The notes below the pieces were generated by a model, which saw only the letters and a program-made list of their open reading frames with translations, did not search any database and was not told the DNA's origin. A program made the position numbers and the translations under genes. From Clostridia bacterium (lineage in GTDB: Bacteria; Bacillota; Clostridia; Oscillospirales; CAG-272): DNA of 31,083 nt. Location: NCBI GenBank assembly GCA_017612495.1, contig JAGAFQ010000033.1, positions 1 to 31,083 on the forward strand, read 5' to 3'. Below are positions 24,982-31,083 of the stretch, piece after piece. Every line of letters starts with the position of its first letter. Positions within the stretch are counted from its first letter, which is position 1.

Positions 24982-25020
24982 AAAAATTCCCATCGTTTCA
25001 AACGATGGGAATTTTTATTA
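24982..25020. terminator. Shared terminator of the TIGR03936 operon and the sfp gene
   Basis: A 16-bp perfect stem (24982-24997 with 25001-25016) has a 3-nt loop TCA. T-runs follow in both directions. The stop codon of the minus-strand sfp gene (24998-25000) is the loop itself, and the last sfp codons form one arm. Confidence 0.9.
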
Positions 25021-25612
25021 TTTCAATCTCTTCTTTTGCACCGACGACGCAAATAACGTTTTCATCAATATAAAAGTGTAAAAACGGCACACCTCCGACG
25101 GTGTGATTTTGAAAATCGCACTCAAACGACGACATTTTGCAAAGAAGTCCCGCTCCGTCGTATTTAAGATATGCTTCCCTTGCCGTCCAAACCTCAAAAA
25201 AAGCGCGTTTTCGGTCTTTTGCGTGATTTATATACAGTTTTTCACCGTCCGAAAAAACGCGCTCAAAAATGCGATTTTTGACCTCTGTGACACGTTCGGC
25301 ATCTATTCCGATCTCGTTTCTGCAAAATGCCGCCGCACAGAGGGTGTCTGTGTGCGTCAGCGAAAAATAAAACGGCACGTTTTCAAAATAAGGCTTGCCG
25401 TTTTCGTGCTTTTTATAAACGAGCCCGCGCGCATCGATGCCGTATTCGGTTTTGACGGCATATATGATCAGCTTATCGCCCGTCAATATTTCGTTTTTTC
25501 TTTTGTCGCAAGCCGTTTTGTATTCTTCAAATCTTTTCTCTGACAAAAAGGAATCAAAAAAAACGGGGATCGATTTTTCCGTATGCAAAAGTTCTGTGGC
25601 ATATAGTTTCAT
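24998..25612 (-). CDS. 4'-phosphopantetheinyl transferase, Sfp type
   Basis: Sfp-type enzymes move phosphopantetheine from coenzyme A to a carrier-protein serine. The 204-residue protein has the family signatures NEIGIDAERV (Mg-binding Asp and Glu), FEVWTAREAYLKYDGAGL (the WxxKEAxxK motif, with Arg at the usual first Lys), and PYFENVPFYFSLTHTDTLCAAAF upstream. The two-lobed length matches. I chose the ATG at 25612 because GGAGG lies 5 nt upstream. It follows mecA by 40 nt and probably shares its promoter. No carrier protein, NRPS or PKS gene is in the window, so the target could be the general fatty-acid ACP or a distant cluster. Confidence 0.9.
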   Translation of the reverse strand: MKLYATELLHTEKSIPVFFDSFLSEKRFEEYKTACDKRKNEILTGDKLIIYAVKTEYGIDARGLVYKKHENGKPYFENVPFYFSLTHTDTLCAAAFCRNEIGIDAERVTEVKNRIFERVFSDGEKLYINHAKDRKRAFFEVWTAREAYLKYDGAGLLCKMSSFECDFQNHTVGGVPFLHFYIDENVICVVGAKEEIEIIKIPIV

Positions 25613-25652
25613 ATCGACCTCCGAAGATTTGATCATTTAGTTATTTATTCGT

Positions 25653-26225
25653 TTATTTCAGTTTTGCGAGCGTTTTTGCGGCACAATCGCAGATGAACAG
25701 TTCGCCGTGCTCCTTTATGTATGAAAGGGCGGCAAAATTCGTATATCTCTTGCCGTATTCGCCCAAAAATAAAAAACGGTCATTTGGCGCATCAAAGCCG
25801 TACAAAACAAGATAATAGCGATATTTTTCTCCGACCTTTTCATAATAGGCATCGCTTTTTGTGAAAATTCCCGTCCGATGCAGTTTTTGTGTGGCACATT
25901 CAAGGTCGGCGTAAGAATCAAAGCCGTATAAGAGCCACTTATCACGGTATTTTTTTATTTCCTTGATATCGGTTTCTTTTTTCGCCTGTTTTGTCACATA
26001 CATATCGCACCCACCGTCTTTTGCGGGATAGACCTGTATGAAAACTCTTTCTCTTGCGGCGTCGAAGCCCGTTTCTTTTTTGGCACGGTCGAGTATCTCC
26101 CAAAACACCCGTCTTGTCTCGGTATTGTCATAATCCATCCCGTCAAGACTGATGTCAAAGGATCTCATATCATCCGCCGAAAGTCTGACTTTCAGTTTGC
26201 TATCATTTATCAAAAGAATTTCCAT
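25653..26225 (-). CDS. MecA-like adaptor protein
   Basis: MecA adaptors deliver proteins to the ClpC/ClpP protease. The 190-residue protein shows the MecA two-lobe layout: N-terminal lobe about 1-80 (MEILLINDSKLKVRLSADDM, FWEILDRAKKETGF, VFIQVYPAKDGGCDMYVTK), a short charged linker, and the C-terminal lobe about 90-190 (YYLVLYGFDAPNDRFLFLGEYGKR, YIKEHGELFICDCAAKTLAKL). AAGGGGT precedes the ATG, and an extended -10 promoter lies at 26259-26267. It is more divergent than the Bacillus protein, so family membership is well supported but partners are not known. Confidence 0.85.
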   Translation of the reverse strand: MEILLINDSKLKVRLSADDMRSFDISLDGMDYDNTETRRVFWEILDRAKKETGFDAARERVFIQVYPAKDGGCDMYVTKQAKKETDIKEIKKYRDKWLLYGFDSYADLECATQKLHRTGIFTKSDAYYEKVGEKYRYYLVLYGFDAPNDRFLFLGEYGKRYTNFAALSYIKEHGELFICDCAAKTLAKLK

Positions 26226-26258
26226 CTTGCCTACCCCTTTTTATTGACCGCTATTAAC

Positions 26259-26267
26259 ATTATAGCA
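26259..26267 (-). promoter_or_regulatory. Extended -10 promoter of mecA-sfp
   Basis: On the minus strand TGCTATAAT gives a perfect -10 box (26259-26264) with the TG extension. No good -35 box is visible at the right distance, which fits an extended -10 promoter. Confidence 0.55.
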
Positions 26268-26299
26268 AAACCGCAAAAAAAGGTAACTGCAAAGTTATA

Positions 26300-26322
26300 G
26301 GCAAAAACGGAAAAGTTTTCCG
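26300..26322 (-). terminator. Terminator after the J-domain gene
   Basis: CGGAAAA and TTTTCCG (26308-26322) form a short stem just past the stop codon, followed by TTTTTG on the minus strand. It is short but correctly placed. Confidence 0.6.
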
Positions 26323-26323
26323 C

Positions 26324-26932
26324 TTAACAGCAGGAGATGAGATCTCCGCCGAGACATTCGCAAAGACAGTCTGCGCAGGCAAGACCGTAGCATACGTTGC
26401 ATGGCGTGCACTCACCGCTTCCGCTCGAAGAGGAGGCAAAGCGCGACGAATAGTTTCTCATATTGTCAAGTCCCGCGCGGTATTCCTGATTTGCAGGATC
26501 CATATAGCAGGCGTTTTCAAAGCATTTTTGCGCATCGTTATACCAACCGCGCTTTGAAAGCACACAGCCTTTCAAAAAGAACCATTCGGCATTTCTGTCG
26601 GCTTGGCTTATCGAATCGAGAATGATATCCGCCTCCGAAAAGCGACCCGTTGAAATGAGCTGGCGTATTCTTGAAAAAACACCGCCGGAATATCTGTTTT
26701 CATTATAATCGTATGCCCTGCCGTTGGCGCCCGTTGTGCCCTTTGCTCTGTCGCGCATGACGGCATCATAGGCCTCGTTTATCTCTTTCATTTTTTCTTG
26801 GGCAAGATCTGCAAGCGGATCTCCCGCATAGTTGTCGGGATGATATTTTCTCGCAAGCTCACGGTAAGCCTTTTTTATTTCGTCATCCGTAGCTCCGCTC
26901 GACACCCCGAGTATTTTATAAGGATCGGTCAC
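26324..26932 (-). CDS. J-domain protein with TPR-like region and Cys-rich tail
   Basis: The 202-residue protein has an N-terminal J domain (about 3-62: DPYKILGVSSGATDDEIKKAYRELARKY, HPD at 31-33), a glycine-containing linker, and a helical TPR-like region (about 85-160: RFSEADIILDSI, AEWFFLKGCVLSKRGWYNDAQKCFENAC, ANQEYRAGL). Residues 173-202 form a Cys-rich tail with nine cysteines (175, 178, 181, 186, 189, 191, 193, 201, 202). The tail does not match the DnaJ CxxCxGxG zinc fingers. It should recruit DnaK through HPD. GTG start with GGAGG 9 nt upstream; it overlaps the DUF5685 gene by 17 nt, so the two are coupled. Confidence 0.9.
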   Translation of the reverse strand: MTDPYKILGVSSGATDDEIKKAYRELARKYHPDNYAGDPLADLAQEKMKEINEAYDAVMRDRAKGTTGANGRAYDYNENRYSGGVFSRIRQLISTGRFSEADIILDSISQADRNAEWFFLKGCVLSKRGWYNDAQKCFENACYMDPANQEYRAGLDNMRNYSSRFASSSSGSGECTPCNVCYGLACADCLCECLGGDLISCC

Positions 26933-27797
26933 TCTGTAATTCCTCCGTTAAACTGTCGTTCGTTTCCTTGCCGAAAAGCACCTCTCTTGCCACTCTCGGC
27001 ATACCCTTGTATGCGATGTTCAAAAGGATGCCCGATTCGGGAACATCCGGCGCGCACAAAAGTTCAAGTGTTCTCGCAAGATTTGATGCGTGCATGATAA
27101 GCGAAGTTTCCATCCGCTTTTTATCGTCATCGTTCATCATCTCTCCCAAGGGATTGAATTCGCCGTTTGCGGCGTCTTTTTTTATATCGTCGCAGACATC
27201 GCAAAGATAGATGAATCTGCCCGTGCTTTTGCCTGCCTCTTGTGCTATGCGGCGCTTTTTTTCATCTGATATCCCGAATGAAAAAACGCAAGAAAGCAAA
27301 TCGCCGAACACTTCGGCGCAGGCATCTGCACTCGCCCCCTCACATTCAAGCCGTGAGAGCGATGCCATATTTTCTTTGATCTCTTTGTCGAGTTCAAAAA
27401 GCGGCTTCGCCTTTTTATGATAATGACGCGCAAAGGGATAGATAAGTTTCGCAACGATTTTTGCCGCACCCTTTTTATCGGCGATGTCATCGAGATTTTT
27501 ATAGTAAGTCAAAAGCGCGTGGCAAAGTGATGAATATTCGAGCGCTTCGTTCTGCAAGAGCATATTTCTCTTTTTCATCGGATGCACAAAGCATCTGCGC
27601 TTTTTGATCAAGGGCTTGTTTTCGCCGAGCGCCATTCTGACGACCGCTAAAAACACAAAGTCATAAGACAGCCCCATTCTGCAAAGGTTTCCGCACTTTT
27701 TGCCTATCGTTTTGCAAAGTCCGCAATATACCGCTTTATAGTATTCGCTTTCGCACACAAGCATTTGCGGAAAATATGGTTTTATATATCCGAACAC
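26916..27797 (-). CDS. DUF5685 family protein, possible isoprenoid-synthase-like fold
   Basis: The 293-residue, largely helical protein matches DUF5685, a family of unknown function common in Clostridia. The N-terminus has a conserved Cys cluster (Cys15, 25, 28, 35, 39) and KKRRCFVHPMKKRN (66-79). Two Asp-rich helices stand out: YYKNLDDIADKK (99-109, DDxxD) and LCDVCDDIKKDAANGEFNP (198-216). Their spacing and form resemble the two metal-binding motifs of squalene/phytoene synthases; this is my inference. GTG start with AAAGGAG 7 nt upstream and a promoter at 27829-27857. It is first in a two-gene operon with the Cys-rich J-domain protein. Confidence 0.85.
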   Translation of the reverse strand: MFGYIKPYFPQMLVCESEYYKAVYCGLCKTIGKKCGNLCRMGLSYDFVFLAVVRMALGENKPLIKKRRCFVHPMKKRNMLLQNEALEYSSLCHALLTYYKNLDDIADKKGAAKIVAKLIYPFARHYHKKAKPLFELDKEIKENMASLSRLECEGASADACAEVFGDLLSCVFSFGISDEKKRRIAQEAGKSTGRFIYLCDVCDDIKKDAANGEFNPLGEMMNDDDKKRMETSLIMHASNLARTLELLCAPDVPESGILLNIAYKGMPRVAREVLFGKETNDSLTEELQSDRSL

Positions 27798-27828
27798 GAA
27801 AAATCTCCTTTGCGATATCCTTTCTTAT

Positions 27829-27857
27829 ATTATACATAATTCTGCTCTTTTTTTCCA
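27829..27857 (-). promoter_or_regulatory. Sigma-A promoter of the DUF5685-dnaJ-like operon
   Basis: On the minus strand a perfect TATAAT (27829-27834) lies 17 bp from TGGAAA (27852-27857). Transcription should start near 27822, giving a leader of about 25 nt. Confidence 0.65.
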
Positions 27858-27864
27858 TAGTTTT

Positions 27865-27910
27865 GCAAAAAAATACCCGACAGCCGCAAATTTTGCTCCG
27901 TCGGGTATTT
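27865..27910 (-). terminator. Terminator after the acyl-CoA ligase gene
   Basis: AAATACCCGAC (27871-27881) pairs perfectly with GTCGGGTATTT (27900-27910), with a small GCAAA/TTTGC inner stem. On the minus strand a T-run follows, and the hairpin lies 5 nt past the stop codon. Confidence 0.88.
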
Positions 27911-27914
27911 GATT

Positions 27915-29657
27915 TTAACTGTTCGCCGTTTCTTCTTGTGCCATAGCCTTAATCTTCGCGCTTTCTTCTTCCTCCAAAACACGGTATGCCACTTTGCCTA
28001 CCAGAGTTTTCGGCATTTCATCGCGGAATTCGATATCATAAGGCATTGCATATTTTGCGATATTCTTTCTGCAATATGCCAAGAGTATCTGCTTTGTCGC
28101 ATCGTCCGGCTTTATGCCCTCGCGCAATTTGACGAACGCCTTGACCTTTTGCATTTTCAAAGCATCCGGAACACCGATAATGCAGCTCATCTGAACGAAT
28201 TCATGAGCATCGAGGATGTTTTCGAGCTGACCCGGATATACGTTATAGCCGGATGTGATTATCATTCTCTTTGCTCTGCCCTTGAAATAGACGAAGCCCT
28301 CGTTATCCATACATCCGAGATCTCCGGTATATACCCACGTTAAGCCGTCGGCGTGATGACGCAGGGTGAGCGCCGTTTCATCGGGATGCTTTAAGTATTC
28401 TTTCATAACGGTGGGACCTGCCAAAAGGATCTCGCCCTCTTCGCCGTAGGGGAGTTCTCTGTCTGTGCCGGGCTCCACTATTTTAATATATGTATCGGGG
28501 AACGGGACTCCGATGCTTCCCTCCTTGCAAAGGTTAGGAGGTGTCAGGCAGCAGGCGGTGACCGTTTCGGTAGTGCCGTAGCCCTCTCTGACCTGTATCG
28601 AAGCATTGTGGTCATATAAAAACTTATCGAGTTTCTTTTTGAGTTCGATCGAGAGCGAGTCGCCGCCCGAGAAAACGCCTTTTAAGCTCGAAAGATCTGC
28701 TTTGTCCATGGAATGAAGTCTTGTGAGAGCCTCATATAGCGTCGGAACGCCCGCAATAAAATTGCAGCGGTATTTTGTTATCTGCTTTGCATAGCTCTTT
28801 GCGGTAAATCTCGGAATGAGTATACATCTGCCGCCCTGCGAAAGCATCGTGTGGATACATACGCCGAGTCCGAAGCCGTGGAAAAGAGGCATTGCCGCAA
28901 GCATTTTATCGCCTATGCGGAACATCGGGTTTGCCGCGATGACCTGCTGACCGAGAGCGTTGAAATTGCGGTTCGTCAAGACGATGCCCTTGGTCGTGCC
29001 CGTCGTGCCGCCCGAATAGAGTATAACGGCGGGATCATCGGCTTTTCTTGTATTCTTGTATTGATAGAAACACGAACGGCTGAGCGTCATAAACTGCTTC
29101 CAGCTGATTATCGGCGCATCCGACGGTATCTTTTTGATCTTTCTGCCCGCCGTCATCATATAGCCGGCTTTTATCGGTTGAGAAAGCTCATCCTTTATGC
29201 TCGCTATAACGATGTTGACGACCTTGGTATTTTTTCTTATATGCTCGAATTTGTGATAGAACTGGTCAAGCGTTACCGCCGTAACACTTTCCGACTCATT
29301 GAGATAGAACTCTATTTCATTTTCGGCAGACAAGGGGTGTATCATATTTGCTATTCCGCCCACAAGGTTTACCGCATAAAACATATAAATAGCCTGCGGA
29401 CAGTTCGGCAAAGCGATCGTAACGCGATCTCCCTCGCGGACGCCTATGGTGCGAAGTGCCTTTGCACACTTTATGATCTGTGCGACCATTTTCTTGTATG
29501 TCGTCTTAACGCCCATAAAGTCAAAGGCTACGTTATCGGGATATTTTTCCGCTATGGCGTTTACTGCGTCAAACATACTGCCGTCAAAGTAGTCAAGAGT
29601 AAAAGGGACACCGCCCATATGGTTTTTCCACGGGGCTTTGGCAGTTATCGTTTCCAT
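27915..29657 (-). CDS. AMP-forming acyl-CoA ligase
   Basis: This family activates a carboxylic acid through an acyl-AMP and usually transfers it to coenzyme A. The 580-residue protein has the full ANL set: the P-loop YSGGTTGTTKG, MPLFHGFGLG, GYGTTET, VYTGDLG, the hinge FKGRAKRMIITSGYNVYPGQLE, and the C-terminal PKTLVGKV with the catalytic Lys. The length and motifs fit long- or medium-chain fatty acyl-CoA ligases, but the substrate cannot be read from the sequence. The ATG abuts the preceding stop (TAAATG), with GAGGAGGT upstream, so it is translated with the E2-like protein. Confidence 0.92.
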   Translation of the reverse strand: METITAKAPWKNHMGGVPFTLDYFDGSMFDAVNAIAEKYPDNVAFDFMGVKTTYKKMVAQIIKCAKALRTIGVREGDRVTIALPNCPQAIYMFYAVNLVGGIANMIHPLSAENEIEFYLNESESVTAVTLDQFYHKFEHIRKNTKVVNIVIASIKDELSQPIKAGYMMTAGRKIKKIPSDAPIISWKQFMTLSRSCFYQYKNTRKADDPAVILYSGGTTGTTKGIVLTNRNFNALGQQVIAANPMFRIGDKMLAAMPLFHGFGLGVCIHTMLSQGGRCILIPRFTAKSYAKQITKYRCNFIAGVPTLYEALTRLHSMDKADLSSLKGVFSGGDSLSIELKKKLDKFLYDHNASIQVREGYGTTETVTACCLTPPNLCKEGSIGVPFPDTYIKIVEPGTDRELPYGEEGEILLAGPTVMKEYLKHPDETALTLRHHADGLTWVYTGDLGCMDNEGFVYFKGRAKRMIITSGYNVYPGQLENILDAHEFVQMSCIIGVPDALKMQKVKAFVKLREGIKPDDATKQILLAYCRKNIAKYAMPYDIEFRDEMPKTLVGKVAYRVLEEEESAKIKAMAQEETANS

Positions 29658-30524
29658 TTAATATTCGACCTCCTCGCTAAGCGGCAATTCAAGCAGCTCG
29701 GGATTTACGATCAGCTTTTTAAGCAGACGCACCGTCTTTGAATAATAATATCCGTCGGCAAGCCTTTCGTCGATCGTAAGACCTATATCAATGCTGTCGC
29801 GCATATCGATATTTCCGTTTTCGTCCGTAAAGGGACGTATTTTTCTTTCGCCTATCGCGCAAAAGACGGAGTTCGTGCCCCAATTCGTCAAGTGGTGATA
29901 GCCCGAATGGAGCTTGATAGAACCGAGATTTGTCAAAACGACCGATGAATAATATGGGTCTGTTGCAATGAGAGAATTCGGCACCCAACCGTGTTTATCG
30001 AGCCGGCAAATGAACGCAACGGCAGTTCTGCTTATGAATCTCGGCAATTTCGTGAAGGTATCCATAGCGTCGCTCGACGTATCTTTTTCTTTGCCGTCGC
30101 GGCACTTCGAGACCTGCTTGAAAACTTCTTTATATATTGTATCGATAGTGTCATCGGGCTTTGAATGGATAAAGGCAAGACCCTCTTCGCCCTTGTCTGA
30201 AAAGATCTTTTTCACAACAAAAGAGGCAGATACCTCGTTTCTCTGATAGGTGCTTTTGTTTGCGATGAAACGGTTCATCTTCGGACGCAGAGTCAGCGTT
30301 TTGAGAGTCGCTGCCACGATGACTAAAAACAACGTGTATTTATACGGGATGCCCTCGTAATTTTTCTTGTCAAGATAAGCTTTGAGATTAGTCAAATCTA
30401 TTCTTTCGGATATAAACGCCTCGTTGTCACATCTGTTGGGATAGAGCAAAGGACAGATAAAATGCATGGAGTCGATATCTCTCAAAAGCGTACCGTCCTT
30501 GCGGTCGCCGAATTTTCTTTTCAT
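29658..30524 (-). CDS. E2/CAT-fold acyltransferase-like protein lacking the catalytic His
   Basis: The 288-residue protein (ATG at 30524, AAAGGAG 6 nt upstream) resembles the catalytic domain of 2-oxoacid dehydrogenase E2 and chloramphenicol acetyltransferase. Visible features are a VVLTNLGSI strand (about 195-203), the TNWGTNSVFCAIGERKIRP strand (213-231) and the C-terminal IDIGLTIDERLADG. In E2 and CAT the last motif reads DHRxxDG with the catalytic His; here Glu253 replaces it while Asp252, Arg254 and Asp257-Gly258 remain. No lipoyl domain is present. It is the first gene of an operon with the acyl-CoA ligase, so it may bind or transfer an acyl group by another mechanism, or not be an enzyme. 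Confidence 0.8.
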   Translation of the reverse strand: MKRKFGDRKDGTLLRDIDSMHFICPLLYPNRCDNEAFISERIDLTNLKAYLDKKNYEGIPYKYTLFLVIVAATLKTLTLRPKMNRFIANKSTYQRNEVSASFVVKKIFSDKGEEGLAFIHSKPDDTIDTIYKEVFKQVSKCRDGKEKDTSSDAMDTFTKLPRFISRTAVAFICRLDKHGWVPNSLIATDPYYSSVVLTNLGSIKLHSGYHHLTNWGTNSVFCAIGERKIRPFTDENGNIDMRDSIDIGLTIDERLADGYYYSKTVRLLKKLIVNPELLELPLSEEVEY

Positions 30525-30538
30525 TGTGATCTCCTTTC

Positions 30539-30554
30539 GCCGCCAAAAGACGGC
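30539..30554 (-). promoter_or_regulatory. Small leader hairpin before the E2-like gene
   Basis: GCCGCC (30539-30544) pairs with GACGGC (30549-30554), including one wobble, around AAAA. It ends a few nt upstream of the AAAGGAG ribosome site, within a leader of about 140 nt. Any regulatory role is speculative. Confidence 0.3.
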
Positions 30555-30672
30555 AAAAATACGATATACGTTTTTGTGTTTACCGGACGCAAATCTGAAA
30601 ATTTCAAGACGCGGCCGCTTGGAACTATCACGCACAAAACGGCATTTTCATATCCGATTTTCACACGTGCAC

Positions 30673-30701
30673 ATTATAACTCAAAATTATCAAAAAGTCA
30701 A
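30673..30701 (-). promoter_or_regulatory. Sigma-A promoter of the E2-like/acyl-CoA ligase operon
   Basis: On the minus strand TTGACT (30696-30701) and a perfect TATAAT (30673-30678) are 17 bp apart. Transcription should start near 30666, leaving a long leader of about 140 nt before the ATG at 30524. Confidence 0.85.
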
Positions 30702-30790
30702 ATTTCACAGCAACGAAATAAAGTCACGTCGCCAATATAAAAAACAAACGGAACGGCAACGTGACGGGTTGATAAGGCAGTTTTTTTGTA

Positions 30791-30842
30791 AAAAAGTACC
30801 TGCTGAGAAGGAACTTGAAAATCCTTTTCAGCAGGTTTTCTT
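30791..30842. terminator. Strong hairpin terminator near the right end
   Basis: ACCTGCTGAGAAGGA (30798-30812) pairs with TCCTTTTCAGCAGGT (30822-30836) over 15 bp with one wobble. T-rich sequence follows on the plus strand and also on the minus strand. No gene inside the window ends here, so it most likely terminates a gene lying to the right of the window. Confidence 0.75.
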
Positions 30843-30885
30843 TATTGCGCGTCTCATACCGTTGCAAGCAGGGAAATATCTATAT

Positions 30886-31083
30886 TTTCCGAATGAAGTC
30901 GCTGACGCTTATGAAGTCACTCGCTTTGCTCGTTAATGAAGACGGTGCTTTGCACCTAATGAAGCGAAGACGCCCTCATTTCTCCTGTTCTCCCCTTTTC
31001 ATTCCTCCACCCGCGAAGCGTCTTCATTCCTTCATTAGCCCATTAGGGCGTCTTCATTTTCGGCGCGTGACGGCAATGCTTCA
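30886..31083. repeat. Modular TGAAG/CTTCA palindromic repeat element, continues past the edge
   Basis: Four TGAAG copies (30894, 30912, 30937, 30960) on the left are mirrored by four CTTCA copies (31022, 31030, 31052, 31079) on the right. The intervals on the left tend to hold short stem-loops, for example GGTGC-TTT-GCACC at 30943-30955. A perfect 11-bp inverted repeat joins 30966-30976 to 31045-31055, and a 10-bp one joins 30935-30944 to 31019-31028. No coding frame is credible. The 558 bases from 30525 to the edge hold only the leader, promoter, terminator and this element. Confidence 0.7.

Noticed and set aside
28851..29741. Open frame of 296 codons on the plus strand opposite the acyl-CoA ligase
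   Set aside because: It is a shadow of a clear ANL-family gene; the composition (many Arg, Tyr, His) is typical of antisense frames.
30894..31083. CRISPR-like array at the right edge
   Set aside because: The repeated word is only 5 nt, intervals are irregular (8-27 nt) and partly palindromic, and there is no cas gene.

Overview
The window is an ordinary-looking chromosomal segment of a low-to-medium GC Firmicute, most likely an uncultured anaerobic gut Clostridium-type organism (class Clostridia). This rests on the gene content: SepF/DivIVA division genes, MecA, RqcH, TrmK, the paired TIGR03960/TIGR03936 proteins, DUF5685, DUF1858, two PGA_cap lipoproteins and an S-layer-homology protein. 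Strong AGGAGG-type ribosome sites and sigma-A promoters fit the same placement. I cannot name genus or species. I see no tRNA, rRNA, CRISPR array, phage or transposase gene.

Layout. 1-1137: 5' part of a radical SAM/B12-type gene (minus), running off the left edge. 1416-2654: secreted S-layer-homology protein (plus). 2686-7098: minus-strand genes for a hemolysin-III membrane protein, RqcH, a Nif3-like protein, TrmK and a tiny DUF1858 protein with a consensus promoter. 7183-16381: one long minus-strand run read in the order queA, miaA, HlyD-like adaptor, yggS, sepF, yggT, divIVA, lspA, rluD, DUF362 ferredoxin, ispE. It combines tRNA/rRNA modification, division-site organisation, lipoprotein maturation and isoprenoid synthesis. 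16614-17516: dapA (plus), divergent from queA. 17548-20353: a small hypothetical gene and two tandem CapA/PgsA-type lipoproteins (minus). 20493-24981: a plus-strand operon of a small lipoprotein, MtaB, and the TIGR03960 and TIGR03936 proteins. 24998-26225: mecA then an Sfp-type phosphopantetheinyl transferase (minus). 26324-27797: DUF5685 overlapping a J-domain/TPR protein with a Cys-rich tail (minus). 27915-30524: an E2/CAT-like acyltransferase followed by an AMP-forming acyl-CoA ligase (minus). 30525-31083: no gene; promoter and leader, a strong hairpin terminator, then a modular TGAAG/CTTCA palindromic repeat running to the right edge.

Most genes are housekeeping. The parts that look least described are the DUF5685 plus Cys-rich J-domain pair, where DUF5685 carries Asp motifs resembling squalene/phytoene synthases; the acyl-CoA ligase partnered with an E2-fold protein lacking the catalytic His; the repeat element at the right edge; and several genes whose start or stop signals are built into terminator hairpins.
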